This document shows positions 1-8,006 of a stretch of DNA of 64,000 nucleotides, in pieces. The position numbers and the translations under genes were made by a program. The notes under the pieces were generated by a model. That model had not been told where the DNA came from. It saw only the letters and a list, made by a program, of their open reading frames with translations, and ran no database searches. This DNA comes from Leptospira sp. WS39.C2 (lineage in GTDB: Bacteria; Spirochaetota; Leptospiria; Leptospirales; Leptospiraceae), in contig NZ_CP162142.1 in assembly GCF_040833965.1 (NCBI RefSeq), positions 3,206,001 through 3,270,000 on the forward strand, written 5' to 3'. Position 1 is the stretch's first letter, and every line of letters begins with the position of its first letter.

Positions 1-1
1 A

Positions 2-211
2 TCATTAGAACTTAAATGCAAAACAGGGATTGTTTTTGAACCGAATGACGCGAGTTCGCTTGGGTATGCATTAGAACGAGCCAAGGATTTGTTCGTTTCT
101 CCCGAAAGGGACCATGTAGTGGAAAACATGATGAATCTGGATTGGACTTGGAACAAACGTAAATTAGAATATGATAGAATTTATATGAAATCAATTGAAC
201 GATTACAGTAA
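2..211 (+). CDS. glgA: Glycogen synthase, C-terminal end (partial)
   Basis: The reading frame is open from base 2 to a TAA at 209-211 and gives about 69 residues, so only the 3' end of the gene lies in the window. The peptide contains TGIVFEPND, a run SLGYALERAKDLF, and then DWTWNKRKLEYDRIY. This matches the end of GT5 glycogen/starch synthases, where a TGFVFE-type loop is followed by a helix with A..RA..L and a terminal D-F/W-S/T-W...Y...Y helix. The enzyme transfers glucose from ADP- or UDP-glucose to glycogen in the cytoplasm. The catalytic part is outside the window, so activity cannot be judged. A different GT-B glycosyltransferase is possible but less likely. Confidence 0.75.
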   Translation, partial: SLELKCKTGIVFEPNDASSLGYALERAKDLFVSPERDHVVENMMNLDWTWNKRKLEYDRIYMKSIERLQ

Positions 212-270
212 GAAACATTTGACCCTTAGTTGGGAAATAAATAGTTTTCAATTGTTAACAAAAGTAGACC

Positions 271-1794
271 ATGAATTCTATTCTATTTCGTTTATTCTTT
301 ATCATTTTTCTTTTTTCTGCATGTAAACTCAAACTCAACAACCCAAGTGATCCCACTTCACAAGATTTTTTTGAAACATACTTACTACGTGCTTTTTTAT
401 TATCAGACCCTTGTTTGAATTTCAAAACTTGGAAAAAAACGTATGGAACTGGAACTAATAAAACAACAGGATCTGATTTAATTGTACTATCCAACGGAGA
501 TTATTTAGTTTCAGGGATCACACAAGAGTATCTGGTTCCTGGTTCTTCGGCTGGAGTCACGAATAGTTTTGTAGGGACAGCTGGATTAACTTTGAATACT
601 TTCTTAATGCGTGTCTCCCATATTAACGGAGAGATCCTTTGGGTGGATTATCTTGGTCAAGCCGTGAACGAAAAAAGTTATAAACCTAAATTAAGAAAGT
701 ATCCCAATGGAGATATCTCTGTTGCTTTTATTGTGACAGGGGCAGAACAATCTGGAACATTAAACGCAAAATCGGGAGTTGGATTAGTTTCAGCACTCTT
801 TGTGGGAAGGATCAAGGAAGATGGAACGCGTGTTTGGTTTACTTATTTAGATTCAAACAGTATTGGAGATTACGTAGTTTCGGCATTAGATTTGTCGAAC
901 CGTTTGCATGTGTTTATCGAAAATTTAGGATCTGCTGGGCATGGTTCCTTTGTTGATGGGCCTGCGATTCTCAATACCACTCAAGGTGGCTCAACTGACT
1001 CCGATTTCATCCATTTAGCAGTGAATGAAAATGGAACTATGATATTCCAACGTTTCTTTTCAAGTTCTGGGAATGATTTTGTGTTTGGAGCCGAAGCCAA
1101 TGCCAATGGGCTTTTTATCACAGGGGCTACGAATCAAAGTGTATTTGGAACCACTCATCCTAGTCCTAATGATCAGATGCCTTATGTGATGAAACTAAAC
1201 GAAACCGATGGAACAATTTTGTGGCATTCATACTTGGGAATTGCCGCTGAAGGTGGGTATGGTGATCCAAATCGTTTTTTAATAAAGGATAATTTCATTT
1301 ATACAATTGGCGCTGCTAGATATACTTATGGAAGTCCTTCCGAACCAATTGTTGCAGCGGATGGAGTGAGAAAACATTTCCTCTTTTCCAAATTAAACAC
1401 AAGTGGAGCAGTCCAATGGAATTCATTTTTGGGAAATTCTACGGAAGATGTGTTAGCTTTGACAGAAGCAGATCCTCTATTTCTTTCCTCAGGCCAATTG
1501 TTATTTAGGACACAAACCACAGAAACTAGTGGTCGCTTTACCTCTTCTTCCGATAGCTCTACTGGCGAAGGAACAGGTGCGTATACACTTGCTGATGTTT
1601 TTATCAATCCATTATCAGGAACATTCGATCGCTTTCATTATACTTTCAATTTGGTATCACCCTCGCAGGAACGAACAGAAGTAATGCGAGAAGTATGTAT
1701 AGGGAAATTGGTTAGATTGAATTATACTAAATTTACTACGTCACCTAACCCAAATCCTACCCAAATTTCGATTGAAAACGTCAATTTACCATAA
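271..1794 (+). CDS. Lipoprotein with SBBP-like beta-propeller repeats
   Basis: The 507-residue product starts with a short hydrophobic leader ending in a lipobox (LFLFSAC, Cys at about residue 18), so it is predicted to be an exported lipoprotein. The body carries a repeated pattern, for example GEILWVDYLG, DGTRVWFTYLD, DGTILWHSYLG and GAVQWNSFLG. This resembles SBBP/beta-propeller repeats, in which each blade has W-x-x-x-(L/Y)-(G/D). It is a paralog of the next gene: both mature N-termini read K-L-x-L-N-N-P-(S/T)-D-P followed by a similar helix. The function is unknown; surface adhesion or ligand binding are only possibilities. The ATG at 271 is the natural start, although the ribosome-binding site is weak. 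Confidence 0.85.
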   Translation: MNSILFRLFFIIFLFSACKLKLNNPSDPTSQDFFETYLLRAFLLSDPCLNFKTWKKTYGTGTNKTTGSDLIVLSNGDYLVSGITQEYLVPGSSAGVTNSFVGTAGLTLNTFLMRVSHINGEILWVDYLGQAVNEKSYKPKLRKYPNGDISVAFIVTGAEQSGTLNAKSGVGLVSALFVGRIKEDGTRVWFTYLDSNSIGDYVVSALDLSNRLHVFIENLGSAGHGSFVDGPAILNTTQGGSTDSDFIHLAVNENGTMIFQRFFSSSGNDFVFGAEANANGLFITGATNQSVFGTTHPSPNDQMPYVMKLNETDGTILWHSYLGIAAEGGYGDPNRFLIKDNFIYTIGAARYTYGSPSEPIVAADGVRKHFLFSKLNTSGAVQWNSFLGNSTEDVLALTEADPLFLSSGQLLFRTQTTETSGRFTSSSDSSTGEGTGAYTLADVFINPLSGTFDRFHYTFNLVSPSQERTEVMREVCIGKLVRLNYTKFTTSPNPNPTQISIENVNLP

Positions 1795-1800
1795 GTAAAC

Positions 1801-1915
1801 ATGTGGGGCGCCTCGCATTGGTTAGTCGACTAAACTTCTAACCAAACACGACCGCGCTATCCGCTACAATCTTTTGCTTCACAAAAGGATTTCCGCTACT
1901 ATCGCTGGCGCATGG
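1801..1915. repeat. Palindrome-rich intergenic element, probable dispersed repeat
   Basis: This non-coding segment is richer in GC than its surroundings and tightly structured. It has an inverted repeat TTGGTTAG/CTAACCAA (1818-1825 and 1838-1845) around the palindrome TTAGTCGACTAA (1822-1833). A hairpin has arms AATCTTTTG and CAAAAGGATT (1868-1876 and 1882-1891). A direct repeat TCCGCTACAATC/TCCGCTACTATC lies at 1860-1871 and 1892-1903, and GCGC ends bound the right half (1854-1857, 1908-1911). No transposase is encoded. I believe similar sequences recur between genes in Leptospira genomes, but no second copy is visible in this window. Confidence 0.55.
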
Positions 1916-2087
1916 ATTTCACCGAAACAAATGTAGTGAATGTTCACTAGGATATTTACGCAAGTTTGGAAATATTTTTCATACTTCTAAATTCAAAAAG
2001 CTTGAGATTGATCTCTTGGTCTGATTCTATATGAAAAAAAGAAATTAGCGAATTCCAAACATAACTTTGTTAGGAATGAAAAAAAAT

Positions 2088-3689
2088 ATGACTCGAAAGT
2101 TTTCCCATTTCATTAAAAAATCAATTTTGATTTCTATTATCCTACTTGGTCTGTTAAACACTAACAATTGTAAGCTAGACTTAAACAATCCTACTGACCC
2201 AAATTCAAAAAGTTATCTAGAAACTATTTTAACAAATTTATACTTAAATGCAATTTGTGATCCAAGGATTCGTGGATCCGTAAAGATTGGGAGTGGATCT
2301 TACAGAGTATTTCCGTATTCATTGGTGCTTTTGAAAAACGGTAATTTAGCGGTCACAGCTGGTGTATTCGAAAATATAAGTTGGAATGGAAGAATAGGTG
2401 GCCTTCATTACTCCTATTCAGGCACACTCGGAACGACGATGAATGTAATCGTATTTATCGTGAATGGCAAAACATTGGAAATTGAATGGTTAGATTATTT
2501 AGGGGCAACTACTTCGACTTCTGAAGAAGTTAATTTTGCTCCAGTGAAAGAAATGTCAAACGGGGACATCATTGTTTATACCAATGTCAATGAAACCCAA
2601 GGTACACCAATTTCTCCCAAAGCAAATACAGATGCATTTTTGGTAACAAGATACAACCAAAAGGGCAATCGTCTCTGGCATACTTATCTCGATTTACCTG
2701 CGAACTCGTTTGTGTTAAATAAATTTGAAATGGTCGTTGATAAAAACGACCAAATCCATCTATTTTTTATCCACGACACACTTGCTCCCAATACACCGGA
2801 TAGTACAGGATTTATTGAGTTCCCTACTGCAAAGGTTCCATCGGATGGAACGACTACTGGTCAAAGGGAAATTGGATGGGCCATATTAAATTCGGATGGC
2901 ACACCTTCATCCCAAACTTATTTACCTTCCATTGGAAGTATCGAATTTTCTTCAGCAGAACTAGGACCGAATCATAATATATATATTGGTGGATCAGCCC
3001 AAGATAACTTCAGTGGTTTTCCTGGGCATCCTTTCCCTAGTTACTACCGCATGGTGCTGGCAAACTTATCGATTAACAATCATTCTATCCAAAATGTAAC
3101 ATACTTGGGAAACTCTGATACGAACTCCAACCTTGGAGATATAAATACATTGGTACGGGGAAGTGATGGTATATTCGCTTCTGGAAATACTGAAGGCGGA
3201 TTTGGAAACCCTATTCATAACTTTCAATTTTATCCATCAGGAAATTATCGAAACCATATCTTCTTAAAATTTGATTGGAATGGAAATTTGATTTGGAATC
3301 AGTTTGTAGGATCAACCATTACAAACGTCCTGGAATTTTTCCCAAAAATTACTTATATTTCTTTCTTTGATGAATTTCGAGGGAATATCTTATCTCCAAT
3401 GGATGGTACACGTTTCACGGGACTCAATGAATTGAGTTATGGAAATGGAATCAATGAATTGCAAGATGTAACATTTCGAATGCAAGGCGGGGATGGTCGA
3501 ATCAAATCCGTTTACTATGAAACAAATGTTCCTGTTTCTCCTCCAAATCCGAATGTCTTAGTAGATTATAATCTACAGTATCTGAATGTTTGTAACGGTA
3601 GAATTGTAAAATTAATACGATATTTAAATTACCCTGCCGAAGAAGGTTTCTTAGAAGTGAGCACAAGGCCAGGCATCGAGGAACCATAA
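2088..3689 (+). CDS. Lipoprotein paralogous to the gene at 271
   Basis: The product is about 533 residues from the ATG at 2088; an in-frame ATG at 2076 and a TTG at 2067 lie upstream. I prefer 2088 because the TTAGGA at 2070-2075 sits at a workable distance from it and directly abuts the ATG at 2076. A hydrophobic leader ends in LLNTNNC, a spirochaete-type lipobox. After the Cys come K-L-D-L-N-N-P-T-D-P and the same repeated W-x-x-x-(L/Y)-x-G blades as the upstream paralog, e.g. IEWLDYLG, RLWHTYLD and LIWNQFVG. The two genes probably arose by tandem duplication. Location is predicted to be membrane-anchored in the periplasm or on the surface. The function is unknown. Confidence 0.82.
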   Translation: MTRKFSHFIKKSILISIILLGLLNTNNCKLDLNNPTDPNSKSYLETILTNLYLNAICDPRIRGSVKIGSGSYRVFPYSLVLLKNGNLAVTAGVFENISWNGRIGGLHYSYSGTLGTTMNVIVFIVNGKTLEIEWLDYLGATTSTSEEVNFAPVKEMSNGDIIVYTNVNETQGTPISPKANTDAFLVTRYNQKGNRLWHTYLDLPANSFVLNKFEMVVDKNDQIHLFFIHDTLAPNTPDSTGFIEFPTAKVPSDGTTTGQREIGWAILNSDGTPSSQTYLPSIGSIEFSSAELGPNHNIYIGGSAQDNFSGFPGHPFPSYYRMVLANLSINNHSIQNVTYLGNSDTNSNLGDINTLVRGSDGIFASGNTEGGFGNPIHNFQFYPSGNYRNHIFLKFDWNGNLIWNQFVGSTITNVLEFFPKITYISFFDEFRGNILSPMDGTRFTGLNELSYGNGINELQDVTFRMQGGDGRIKSVYYETNVPVSPPNPNVLVDYNLQYLNVCNGRIVKLIRYLNYPAEEGFLEVSTRPGIEEP

Positions 3690-3698
3690 TGGTTCCTC
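3678..3698. terminator. Hairpin between convergent lipoprotein genes
   Basis: GAGGAACC and GGTTCCTC form a perfect 8-bp stem around ATAAT, and the stop codon of the upstream gene lies in the loop. The genes on either side converge, so it may end transcription from both sides. No strong U-run follows on either strand, so it may instead protect the mRNA end. Confidence 0.45.
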
Positions 3699-3713
3699 AA
3701 TGAATTAAAGTCT

Positions 3714-5504
3714 TTATTCCCAACTAAGATTTGTTTTGCGTCCAGCTTGTGCCTGGATACCTGTTCCTGTAATTGAACCAGCACTTCCTACTGTACCCAG
3801 TTGGAATACAGAACCAGTAAGTGTGTATACATGTCCATTGGTAGAATAGACCCCGATAGAGTGGCCTCCATTCCCCGAATGGGAATTGCGAGCTGATCCA
3901 CCATTACCTCCTGACTCTGTTTGGAAGTGGTTTTGGTTGGCGGTTAACGTTGTGATCGATTGTAATACCAAGCCAATGGATGACCCACCGCTGCCAGCGC
4001 TTCCATCACCGCCATTACCCCCTTTTCCACCAGGTGCCCCGTTTCCCCCACGTCCAATTTCTCCAGTAGCTAAGCTTGCACCAGTTCCTTTGAGTCCACC
4101 AGCTCCCCCTTCACCTCCATTTCCACCCTTGCCACCAAAACCTGCGTTCCCCGAAAAGAATTGAACACTTGTTAACTCCACCTCATTTATATCCAATAAA
4201 ACTGTAGCCATGGAAGAACCTCCACTAGTTCCTCCACTTCCTTTTGTTCCTTTACTCCCCGCGGCCCCACCTCCCCCACCGCCATTCCCCGTCCCGTCAT
4301 TACAAAAAGTACAATATTGTCCGCCACCACCTCCCCCGCCACTTCCAGGAGCTCCATCAGTGCCGTCTGTTCCATCTCCGCCATTATTAGGTTGATAGAA
4401 TGGAGATAAAGTTCCAAAAACCGATGCGGCAATTCCGTTGGTACCATTTGTGCCTTCATCAGCATTACAAGTAGGTGATAATCCTGGTTGCCCAGGATCC
4501 ATCCACGCTCCGCCTGTCCCGCCACAAGGGCCTTCTCCATTAATTCCCGCCTCCCTACCTCTTCCCCCTCTCCCACCTTTGTAGCCATTTAAAGAGATGT
4601 TTGTAGGATGAATGCCACCTGCACCTTCTAAGCCGAAAAATATATAAACATCGTCGTTATCTCCATTTTTTCCGTTTTCACCATTTCCACCAGCGATTCC
4701 ATTGGTTCCATCTATCCCATCATTGCCGCTCGCTGCTGTTCCACTATGGATTTCTGATGTATCAATGATTAGGTGATTCAAACTAGAGACTAAAATTCCA
4801 ATACTTGATCCGGGTGTAGTCGAAGGAAGTTGTGGAACAGAACCTGCTTTTACATATACATTTTTGACTGTGAGTTTTGCCGTTCCACTTGTGACGAGAA
4901 TTCCATACGAACTTTCGTTTGGTGAGGTTGGGTCTTTTGCTGTGATATGGAATCCAGAAATTTCAGTATTTCCATTTAAATTCGAATACATAATTCCGAT
5001 TCGATTGGTTTTCCACTTTGTTGGATTTTGGATTTGATCGCGGACCCAAGAGGCATTGTATCCACCATATAAGCTGACTCCCGATTTTGCAGTTAAGGTT
5101 GTGTCTTCTTCTGTATAAGAATTTCCACCAGATTTGGATGCGACACAAATTACTTTACCAGCAGTGGCAAGGTCCATTGCTTTATGGATTGTTTGCACTG
5201 GTTCTGTTTTTGTTCCTAAATTGGAATCACTTCCAGAGTCACCATTTACATAAAATGCATCTGTACCCAATACACAAACATCCGACGAAGGTGCCGGTGG
5301 TGTTGGCGTTGTATTCACAGGAGGAATGACAGGGTCTGTTGGATTTGGAGGCTGTGAGGTATCAGCATTTTGTGAACTTGATCCCGCAAATGCTAAGAGA
5401 CCAAATAAAGACGCCGGATTTTTCCCACCATTTTGATTGCAGGAAACCAAAACGAATGCCATCATTATCGTAATCAAACGACAATCAGTTGGTATAGTTT
5501 TCAT
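3714..5504 (-). CDS. Glycine-rich beta-helix lipoprotein
   Basis: The 596-residue product starts with a leader ending in the lipobox LVSC (Cys about residue 22). A Pro/Thr/Asn-rich linker follows (about 45-75). Then comes a region like the DUF1565/parallel beta-helix start: FYVNGDSGSDSNLGTKTEPVQTI, quoted in short as YVNGDSGSD and EPVQTIHKA, typical of pectin-lyase-fold surface proteins. From about residue 260 to 590 it is dominated by GG-x repeats (GGNGENG, GGGGGGG, GGKGGNGG), giving a PGRS-like or collagen-like composition. Gly-rich tracts alternate with short beta-helix-like stretches (IGLVLQSI, IGVYSTNG). The probable site is the cell surface. The function is unknown. The antisense strand of the Gly tract is Pro-rich and open, but I treat that as a shadow. 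Confidence 0.85.
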   Translation of the reverse strand: MKTIPTDCRLITIMMAFVLVSCNQNGGKNPASLFGLLAFAGSSSQNADTSQPPNPTDPVIPPVNTTPTPPAPSSDVCVLGTDAFYVNGDSGSDSNLGTKTEPVQTIHKAMDLATAGKVICVASKSGGNSYTEEDTTLTAKSGVSLYGGYNASWVRDQIQNPTKWKTNRIGIMYSNLNGNTEISGFHITAKDPTSPNESSYGILVTSGTAKLTVKNVYVKAGSVPQLPSTTPGSSIGILVSSLNHLIIDTSEIHSGTAASGNDGIDGTNGIAGGNGENGKNGDNDDVYIFFGLEGAGGIHPTNISLNGYKGGRGGRGREAGINGEGPCGGTGGAWMDPGQPGLSPTCNADEGTNGTNGIAASVFGTLSPFYQPNNGGDGTDGTDGAPGSGGGGGGGQYCTFCNDGTGNGGGGGGAAGSKGTKGSGGTSGGSSMATVLLDINEVELTSVQFFSGNAGFGGKGGNGGEGGAGGLKGTGASLATGEIGRGGNGAPGGKGGNGGDGSAGSGGSSIGLVLQSITTLTANQNHFQTESGGNGGSARNSHSGNGGHSIGVYSTNGHVYTLTGSVFQLGTVGSAGSITGTGIQAQAGRKTNLSWE

Positions 5505-5668
5505 AATTCATTTTCACTTTTAATTGGAAGATTGTTATAAAGAGAGGGAGTGTGATCTGGGTTACGAGAGTTTTTTTAGAAGGTTATGTTTACAAAACCG
5601 CTCTTTCTGGTGGAAGTTACCTTTTTCAACCAGAACGAACGTTTTTTTTAAAATTTTTTTTTTGAAAT

Positions 5669-5700
5669 TTGTCACAATGGAGAAAATCCGTTGTCACAAC
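5669..5700 (+). promoter_or_regulatory. Two phased TTGTCACAA repeats upstream of DUF1304-ECF operon
   Basis: TTGTCACAA occurs at 5669-5677 and again at 5691-5699, exactly 22 bp apart start to start, about two helical turns. The second copy extends to a perfect odd palindrome GTTGT-C-ACAAC. The block ends 28 bp before the ATG at 5728. It could be an operator. It may also be an ECF-type promoter, since TGTCACA followed after 15 bases by TGTC resembles the TGTCACA-N16-CGTC promoters described for ECF41 sigma factors. Both readings are inference. Confidence 0.5.
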
Positions 5701-5727
5701 TAGGAAAAGGATCTTTAGGAGGATTCA

Positions 5728-6105
5728 ATGAAATTACTTTCACTCATACTCACTGGGTTTGTTGCTGTAGAACATGTTTTCATTTTGGTATTGGAAATGT
5801 TTTTATGGAAAACGGAATTTGGAATGAAGGTGTTCCAACTCACACCGGAAACAGCAGAAATCACAGCAAAACTTGCAAAAAACCAAGGTTTGTACAATGG
5901 TTTTTTAGCAGCAGGTTTATTTTGGGCGCTTTTTTTTATCAAAGAACAAAACCAAAAATTCCAAACCATTTTGTTTTTTCTCGTTTGTGTTGTCATCGCT
6001 GGGATTTATGGATCTGCGACGGCAAAATTTTCAATTTTGTTTTCGCAAGGATTACCTGCTTTTTTAGCATTAGTTGTACATTGGTATGCCAATCATAAAA
6101 AATGA
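5728..6105 (+). CDS. DUF1304 family membrane protein
   Basis: This is a 125-residue integral membrane protein with about four hydrophobic segments (roughly residues 3-25, 50-72, 78-98 and 102-120). The pattern VAVEHVFILVLEMFLW near the start, NQGLYNGFLAAGL in the middle and GIYGSATAK near the third helix is characteristic of the DUF1304 family, whose biochemical role is unknown. The ATG follows a good ribosome-binding site (GGAGG at 5717-5722). The stop overlaps the start of the sigma-factor gene in an ATGA, so the two are translationally coupled. The coupling suggests that the membrane protein and the sigma factor belong to one response, but the signal is unknown. Confidence 0.85.
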   Translation: MKLLSLILTGFVAVEHVFILVLEMFLWKTEFGMKVFQLTPETAEITAKLAKNQGLYNGFLAAGLFWALFFIKEQNQKFQTILFFLVCVVIAGIYGSATAKFSILFSQGLPAFLALVVHWYANHKK

Positions 6106-6974
6106 TCGATGATCCACATTTATCTCTTTTAGAGAATTGTTTACAAGGTAAAACAAAAGCATTGGAAGAATTGATTCAATTCTTCCAGCCAAAAGTATTT
6201 GCTCTGGCACTCAAATTTTTATGGAATCCAGAAGACGCAGAAGATGCTACACAAGAAATTTTAGTCAAAGTGATTACGAATCTTGGTGGGTTTCGTAAAG
6301 AAAGTAAACTTTCCACTTGGATTTATAAAATAGCAAATAATCATCTCATCAATGTTAAAAAATCAAAACTGGAAACAAAACAAATTCACTTCCGAAGCAT
6401 TCGAGAAGAATTACATAGAACCCAATACAGCAACAATTCAGCTTTCATAGAAACATCCGATTCCTTAGCTGACCTGGATACACAAAACAAACTTTCAAAT
6501 ATGGTTTTACATGTACAAGTGGCATGCACCTATGCAATGTTACAGAGTTTGACACGTAAGTATAGAATGGCATATCTTTTAGGGGAAGTATTTTCGATTT
6601 CGAGTGAAGAAGGTGGGTATGTGATGGGGATTCGTCCTGATTCATTTCGCCAATTATTATCGAGATCACGAAACCAATTGGAACAATTTTTAGGTAAAGA
6701 ATGTAGTTTAACAAACAAAAACAATCCTTGCCAATGTAAAAATCGAATTCGTTACGCTTCAAAAGTGGGAAGGATTCGTTCTTACTTAAACCTCTCCGAA
6801 CAAATGAAAAAAGATGGTAGGTGGAATGAAATAAAACCTCTCCTTCCTGAAACTACAAAAATAAGAAAAGCAGCCGATGTCTTTCGCAACCAACCAACTT
6901 TTTTACCGAAAAAAAACCAACTTGAAAATATTAGAACTTTGTTAAATAACTCGTTTCCATTCTCTGCTAGGTGA
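6102..6974 (+). CDS. ECF-type RNA polymerase sigma factor with cysteine-bearing C-terminal extension
   Basis: At 290 residues this is longer than a minimal ECF sigma factor. Region 2 spans about 25-95 (FQPKVFALALKFLWNPEDAEDATQEILVKV, in short NPEDAEDATQEIL, then STWIYKIANNHL). Region 4 spans about 145-200, with RKYRMAYLLGEVFSIS and a recognition helix near RPDSFRQLLSRSRNQL. After region 4 comes C-S-L-T-N-K-N-N-P-C-Q-C-K-N-R, a Cys motif also known from ECF proteins with a C-terminal tail, and then about 75 residues that I do not recognise. No separate anti-sigma gene is adjacent, so the tail or the upstream DUF1304 protein may control activity; that is inference. The 3' end overlaps the convergent AraC gene by 33 bp. 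Confidence 0.85.
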   Translation: MIDDPHLSLLENCLQGKTKALEELIQFFQPKVFALALKFLWNPEDAEDATQEILVKVITNLGGFRKESKLSTWIYKIANNHLINVKKSKLETKQIHFRSIREELHRTQYSNNSAFIETSDSLADLDTQNKLSNMVLHVQVACTYAMLQSLTRKYRMAYLLGEVFSISSEEGGYVMGIRPDSFRQLLSRSRNQLEQFLGKECSLTNKNNPCQCKNRIRYASKVGRIRSYLNLSEQMKKDGRWNEIKPLLPETTKIRKAADVFRNQPTFLPKKNQLENIRTLLNNSFPFSAR

Positions 6975-7838
6975 ATTTCCATAAATTCGTTTGTAAGCTT
7001 TGGAAAACGAAAAGGCAGACGCATAACCTACATTTTGTGCAATTTCTTCTAAGCCAATATTTCCTTTTTGGAATAATTGTTTTGCCTTTTCCATACGAAG
7101 TTTAGCCAAATATTCCATTGGAGGGATACCAAGTACATCGCGAAATTTATTCGCTAGGTTGGCACGAGACACTCCAATCTCTTTCGCTAAAGATTCAATG
7201 GTCCAATCTTTCGCAAAAGTATTATGTAGTTTTTCCAATGCATAAAGAACAGTTTTATCATGGAAAGCTTTGATCCAACCAACAGGTGAGTTTTCTTCCT
7301 GCTGTAACCAGATTCGAATCATATAATACAACATAATATCCGTTAATCTTTGAATGATTAAATCTGTACCTAAATTGAGTTCTAATTCCTTTGATAATAT
7401 TTGAATAAAATCTTCCAACGAATGGTGTTTTTGAATATTTTCGTAAGGTATATAAATATAATCAGGTAACTCCAAAAGAAGTGGGTGGACTGGTCCACTC
7501 GGTACTTCATAACGAACTGAAACAAATGTTGTGACAGGGTTTTGTTCTTTTTTCTGGACCATTTTTTCATTCAAAAATCTTTCAATGGTGACTACTTTTG
7601 CTTTTGGATCTGACAATAACTCGTGGTGGATCCCTCTAGTGATAAAAAGTAAGTCTCCTTTTTGTAATTGGATGAGTTTGTTGCCAATTTTCGCATAACA
7701 GCTGCCTTGTGTGACGACATGGAAACCTCCACTTTTTTCACATGGGAAATGGAATCCAAAACTATCAAAAATTTGTCCCTTTGACAAAAGGTCGTTTTTC
7801 CAACCGGCTGAAAATAAGATGTCTGAAAGTAAATCCAT
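6942..7838 (-). CDS. AraC-family transcriptional regulator with cupin sensor domain
   Basis: The 298-residue protein has an N-terminal cupin-type region (about 1-110) with FHFPCEKSGGFHVVTQG and the pattern LQKGDLLFITRGIHHEL typical of AraC_6/cupin_6 regulators. The C-terminal AraC double helix-turn-helix spans about 205-298: WTIESLAKEIGVSRANLANKF, in short IESLAKEIGVS, then GLEEIAQNVGYASAFSFSKAY and a final NSPSREWK. It starts divergently from an NmrA-like oxidoreductase gene with a TGTCCA inverted repeat between them, so that oxidoreductase is the likely target. The ligand is unknown. The start ATG is at 7838. Confidence 0.9.
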   Translation of the reverse strand: MDLLSDILFSAGWKNDLLSKGQIFDSFGFHFPCEKSGGFHVVTQGSCYAKIGNKLIQLQKGDLLFITRGIHHELLSDPKAKVVTIERFLNEKMVQKKEQNPVTTFVSVRYEVPSGPVHPLLLELPDYIYIPYENIQKHHSLEDFIQILSKELELNLGTDLIIQRLTDIMLYYMIRIWLQQEENSPVGWIKAFHDKTVLYALEKLHNTFAKDWTIESLAKEIGVSRANLANKFRDVLGIPPMEYLAKLRMEKAKQLFQKGNIGLEEIAQNVGYASAFSFSKAYKRIYGNSPSREWKRVI

Positions 7839-7866
7839 AGGTTCTTTTTATCATTTTATAACCAAT

Positions 7867-7892
7867 TGTCCACTAAAATATACTTTTGGACA
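7867..7892. promoter_or_regulatory. TGTCCA-N14-TGGACA inverted repeat, candidate AraC operator
   Basis: TGTCCA at 7867-7872 and TGGACA at 7887-7892 form an inverted repeat whose half-sites are 20 bp apart centre to centre. It sits between the AraC gene (ATG 7838) and the divergent oxidoreductase (ATG 8007), roughly 45-75 bp upstream of the probable -10 box TATACT at 7936-7941. That -10 has no good -35 partner, which fits activation. The same half-site recurs beside the second AraC-family gene at 51007-51036. Confidence 0.5.
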
Positions 7893-7935
7893 TTTTTTTA
7901 ATATTTTACGACATAGCAAGTCTAGAAAACTCGGG

Positions 7936-7941
7936 TATACT
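7936..7941 (+). promoter_or_regulatory. Probable -10 box (TATACT) for the oxidoreductase gene
   Basis: TATACT preceded by GG resembles an extended -10 element; the -35 position (about 7913-7918, ATAGCA) is poor. The promoter is therefore likely weak without an activator. The distance to the ATG at 8007 leaves a leader of about 60 bases. Confidence 0.35.
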
Positions 7942-8006
7942 AGATACTATCAAATTCAGATAAACTCAGTTTTAAATTGAATTTGCAACACTTAGGGGAA
8001 CGAATT

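Noticed and set aside
1801..1915. Remnant of an insertion sequence
   Set aside because: No transposase fragment or clear terminal repeats with target duplication; a small non-coding repeat explains it better.
3886..4588. Long proline-rich open frames opposite the glycine-rich lipoprotein gene
   Set aside because: They are what a Gly-rich (GGN) coding strand gives on its complement; they lack ribosome-binding sites and any known domain.
5691..6098. A 135-residue open frame overlapping the DUF1304 gene in another frame
   Set aside because: The DUF1304 frame has a strong ribosome-binding site, family motifs and coupling to the sigma-factor gene; the other frame has none of these.
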